This document shows, in pieces, positions 5,249-7,192 of a DNA stretch of 7,192 bases. Positions within the stretch are counted from its first letter, which is position 1; every line of letters begins with the position of its first letter. The notes below the pieces were generated by a model that had not been told where the DNA came from, did no database searches, and saw only the letters and a program-made list of their open reading frames with translations. This stretch comes from Candidatus Aminicenantota bacterium. Lineage in GTDB: Bacteria; Acidobacteriota; Aminicenantia; UBA2199. Location of the stretch: NCBI GenBank assembly GCA_030671465.1, contig DAOVIP010000089.1, positions 1-7,192 of the forward strand, given 5' to 3'. Both the position numbers and the translations under genes were made by a program.

Positions 5249-6505
5249 ATGAAAAAATCAATCAGCTTGGTTCTGGTCACCTGGTTGTTTCTTCCCTGCC
5301 TGGGCCTGGATGTTGAGACCATCAAGCAAATCCGTCAGAAAGCAGAGCAATATTACCCTCAAGCCCTGACACTGAGAAGACATTTGCATCAATGTCCGGA
5401 GTTGTGTTTTCAGGAAAAGGAAACCTCTGAGTTTATCGCCACTTTTTTGGAAAAACTGGGCCTAAAAGTCCAAACCGGTATCGCCGGGACCGGCATCAAA
5501 GCCATACTCCGGGGCACCAGAAAGAAGCCTGTTTTTGCTATCCGGGCCGACATGGACGCGTTACCAATTACCGAACAAACCGATTTCCCCTATGCCTCCA
5601 GAAATCCGGGAAATATGCATGCCTGCGGACATGATGCCCACATGACCAATGTGTTAATTACAGCCAAGATCCTGTCTGATCTGAGGGATCGGATTCCCGG
5701 TACCATCGTGTTTATTTTTCAACCCTGCGAAGAAGGACCACCTCCCAACCAGCCCGGTGGTGCCCAGGCCATGATTCAGGAGAAAGTCCTGAGAAATCCA
5801 CTGGTAAATGCCATACTGGGCCTTCATGTTTTGCCCGGCATTCCGGTTGGCAGTATTGGAATCCGCACCGGACCGATCATGGCCAATGTAGCCTCCTTCT
5901 ATGTGAATATTTTCGGAAAGGCCAGCCATGGTGCCTTCCCCCACCAGGGAATTGATGCCATTTATGTGGCCTCCTCTGCGATTCAACAGTTTCAATCACT
6001 CATCAGTCGATTCAGAGATCCAAAAGAACCGGCGGTTCTGTCGGTTGGCAAAATAAAAGGTGGTGTTCGAATGAATGTGATTGCTGAAAAAGTTGAACTG
6101 GAGGGAACCGTTCGTACATTTTCTTTTGAACTGCAGGACAAAATTGCTGAGGGAATAGAAAAAATTTTGAAGGGATTGGCTGTGGCCTATGGAATCACCT
6201 ATCGATTCACCTTCAGCAAAGACGCTCCCTTTGTGTACAATGATCCGGAACTCACCGAGTTTTTCATACCTGTTTTTGAAAACATACTGGGAAAAAATCA
6301 GGTTCAGAAGGTTAAACCCATGTGCATAGCCGAGGATTTTTCTTATTATTCACATCAGATTCCCACTGTGTTTTTCTTCCTGGGAACCGGTGATACCTCT
6401 CCCCTTCACACGCCCACTTTTTCGGTGGATGAAAAAATTTTGAAAATTGGACCAATGCTTTTTGCCGGGGCAGCAATTGCCTATTTAGAAGGTTTTCAGC
6501 CCTGA
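5249..6505 (+). CDS. Exported M20D-family metallo-amidohydrolase/peptidase
   Basis: A 418-aa protein of normal length for M20D enzymes, which cleave amide bonds of N-acyl amino acids, hippurate-like or indole-acetyl-amino-acid conjugates with a two-metal centre. Motifs in order are LRRHLHQCPEL (42-52), RADMDALPI (99-107), HACGHD (124-129), QPCEEG (158-163), GLHVLPG (191-197), the dimerisation/lid region SHGAFPH (226-232), AEDFS (361-365) and PLHTP (385-389). The expected metal ligands Cys126, His128, Glu162, His193 and His387 are all present. The N terminus (MKKSISLVLVTWLFLPCLG) is a typical signal peptide with likely cleavage after residue 19, so the enzyme should act outside the cytoplasm. 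The ATG at 5249 is preferred; a TTG directly before it at 5246 would add one residue. There is no ribosome binding site in the expected place. It is divergent from pgsA and convergent with the reductase gene. The substrate cannot be read from sequence. Confidence 0.93.
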   Translation: MKKSISLVLVTWLFLPCLGLDVETIKQIRQKAEQYYPQALTLRRHLHQCPELCFQEKETSEFIATFLEKLGLKVQTGIAGTGIKAILRGTRKKPVFAIRADMDALPITEQTDFPYASRNPGNMHACGHDAHMTNVLITAKILSDLRDRIPGTIVFIFQPCEEGPPPNQPGGAQAMIQEKVLRNPLVNAILGLHVLPGIPVGSIGIRTGPIMANVASFYVNIFGKASHGAFPHQGIDAIYVASSAIQQFQSLISRFRDPKEPAVLSVGKIKGGVRMNVIAEKVELEGTVRTFSFELQDKIAEGIEKILKGLAVAYGITYRFTFSKDAPFVYNDPELTEFFIPVFENILGKNQVQKVKPMCIAEDFSYYSHQIPTVFFFLGTGDTSPLHTPTFSVDEKILKIGPMLFAGAAIAYLEGFQP

Positions 6506-6508
6506 AAA
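6493..6508. repeat. Short inverted repeat at the end of the amidohydrolase gene
   Basis: TTTTCAG and CTGAAAA form a perfect 7-bp inverted repeat around CC, spanning the TGA stop. A two-base loop is too tight, so the real hairpin would have five or six pairs. No T-run follows on either strand, so it is at best a poor terminator. Confidence 0.3.
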
Positions 6509-6534
6509 CGTCCACATGTGAATATCCGAAAATA

Positions 6535-7053
6535 TCAATTCAAGAAGGCTTCAAATCGATCCTTCTTGGCTTTGCAGATGGGACAGACTTCCGGAGGCTC
6601 CTCACGGGCACATAAATAGCCACAAACGCGGCATCTCCAGACCGGATAGGAGAGCGAAATCCCTGACCCAGATTGGACAGTCGGTTTTTGTTCCTGCCGG
6701 ATTCTTGCGGATTGACGTCTTTCCGGTATGGATTCAGCAATCTTATTCCCTGCCAGAACAGTCTGTGAGACATAGAGAGCACAATAACAGACGTCAAAAT
6801 CATTCAAATCCGGGTCTCTGTAGTCACAAGGACATATGATATCCAGATCCAATTGTTTTTTTCCGGCAGCCAGACGACAGGGACAGGCCATATAACCGTA
6901 TCTTTTCTGATTGACAATCAAGCCCATGACCAGCTCTCGTGTGAATTCGATATCCGGATTCAGATGATAACCGGAGGCCTCTGTTTCCCGGTTTAATTTT
7001 TCAAAAAGCCTGTCAATCTCCTGTTCACTAACAGCGGAATTGTCGTTACTCAT
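6535..7053 (-). CDS. Ferredoxin:disulfide reductase (FTR catalytic-type) fused to a rubredoxin domain
   Basis: This 172-aa iron-sulfur protein passes electrons from ferredoxin to the disulfide of a thioredoxin or glutaredoxin. The FTR-type domain (about 10-110) carries CPC (57-59), CPC (74-76) and CYC (89-91). By analogy with plant FTR, C57, C74, C76 and C89 would bind the active-site [4Fe-4S] cluster, and C59 and C91 would form the redox disulfide. Tyr90 sits where plant FTR has a histidine, and a tyrosine at this place is described for the Methanosarcina acetivorans enzyme (FDR), which also has a rubredoxin centre. Spacings (14 and 12 residues) differ from plant FTR (16 and 8). After a Gln/Ser-rich linker (about 112-135) comes a rubredoxin-like domain with C141, C144, C157 and C160. 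ATG overlaps the glutaredoxin stop in ATGA, so the two genes are translationally coupled. An AGGGA lies about 10 bases upstream. The product is cytoplasmic and implies an anaerobic, ferredoxin-based redox economy. Confidence 0.93.
   Translation of the reverse strand: MSNDNSAVSEQEIDRLFEKLNRETEASGYHLNPDIEFTRELVMGLIVNQKRYGYMACPCRLAAGKKQLDLDIICPCDYRDPDLNDFDVCYCALYVSQTVLAGNKIAESIPERRQSARIRQEQKPTVQSGSGISLSYPVWRCRVCGYLCAREEPPEVCPICKAKKDRFEAFLN
6541..6568. repeat. Perfect 8-bp inverted repeat at the 3' end of the reductase gene
   Basis: CAAGAAGG (6541-6548) and CCTTCTTG (6561-6568) flank a 12-base spacer inside the last codons of the reductase. On the minus strand the stem is followed by a T-rich but not uninterrupted stretch (AATTGATATTTT), so a role in ending transcription of the reductase operon or of the convergent amidohydrolase gene is possible but weak. 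Confidence 0.3.
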
Positions 7054-7192
7054 CCCAAGGCTTCCCTTATTTCATCATTCTTATAACCGACAATACATCT
7101 TTCCTTATCAATTACCAGGGTGGGGAACGAACAGGCCGGATTCCAGCGCCTTATTTCTTCCTCGACCTTTTCCTTCTCATTTTCATCCAGGA
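7050..7192 (-). CDS. Glutaredoxin-family protein, 3' end only
   Basis: The gene enters from the right edge, and only the last 46 residues are visible, ending at TGA (7050-7052). They include [12 protein letters not shown], with the cis-proline element SFPT typical of the thioredoxin/glutaredoxin fold, and the C-terminal [14 protein letters not shown] typical of small dithiol glutaredoxins. The active-site CxxC would lie upstream of the window. Two further cysteines are visible, one in NPAC just before the cis-proline loop and one in the ERC segment. Its stop overlaps the reductase ATG by four bases, making it the likely substrate of that reductase. The fold call is good from motifs, but the exact subfamily needs the missing half. 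Confidence 0.8.
   Translation of the reverse strand, partial: LDENEKEKVEEEIRRWNPACSFPTLVIDKERCIVGYKNDEIREALG

Noticed and set aside
5249..5308. Lipoprotein lipobox around the LFLPC sequence of the amidohydrolase signal peptide
   Set aside because: Residues before the cysteine do not fit the lipobox: Pro directly precedes it, where Gly, Ala or Ser is usual. Ordinary cleavage after LG fits better.
1..7192. CRISPR array, insertion sequence or toxin-antitoxin pair
   Set aside because: No regularly spaced repeats, transposase motifs, long inverted repeats or small paired genes were found on either strand.

Overview
The window is a compact stretch of bacterial chromosome with moderate, slightly AT-leaning base composition. 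It holds one tRNA gene, eight protein-coding genes (one cut by the right edge) and no sign of phage, transposon or CRISPR. The gene set suggests an anaerobic, non-model bacterium: a ferredoxin:disulfide reductase fused to a rubredoxin domain, an AMMECR1 protein, a deoxyhypusine-synthase-like protein, an exported M20D amidohydrolase and a large soluble hybrid histidine kinase. This mix would fit Acidobacteriota-related lineages such as Candidatus Aminicenantes, or deep deltaproteobacteria-like groups. That assignment is a guess from gene content; no phylogenetic marker here settles it.

Layout. (1) 3-76, minus: tRNA-Pro(CGG), with its own promoter at 86-113. (2) 210-2252, plus: an orphan cytoplasmic PAS-PAS-HisKA-HATPase-REC hybrid kinase, with a promoter at 167-195. 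(3) 5152 down to 2295, minus: a tight five-gene operon running pgsA, a deoxyhypusine-synthase-like gene, a 120-aa protein of unknown family, an AMMECR1-domain gene and a YjbQ-family gene. Its genes are 8 and 20 bases apart or overlap by one base. (4) 5249-6505, plus: an exported M20D metallo-amidohydrolase, divergent from pgsA across a 96-base region that carries promoters for both. (5) 7192 down to 6535, minus: a glutaredoxin-family gene (3' end only) overlapping a ferredoxin:disulfide reductase-rubredoxin gene by four bases.

How the genes work together. The last pair reads as a redox relay: ferredoxin passes electrons to the rubredoxin/[4Fe-4S] reductase, which reduces a dithiol glutaredoxin. 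The five-gene operon joins a housekeeping phospholipid gene to four conserved but poorly understood proteins, so it is a candidate uncharacterised module. The kinase has no cognate regulator gene in the window.

A pattern runs across the window. The genes that begin transcription units (kinase, pgsA, amidohydrolase) have plausible promoters ending only 9-20 bases before the start codon and little or no Shine-Dalgarno sequence. Most genes inside operons (deoxyhypusine-synthase-like, AMMECR1, YjbQ) have recognisable Shine-Dalgarno sequences. This suggests very short or absent 5' leaders on first genes. There is no gene-free stretch longer than about 135 bases.
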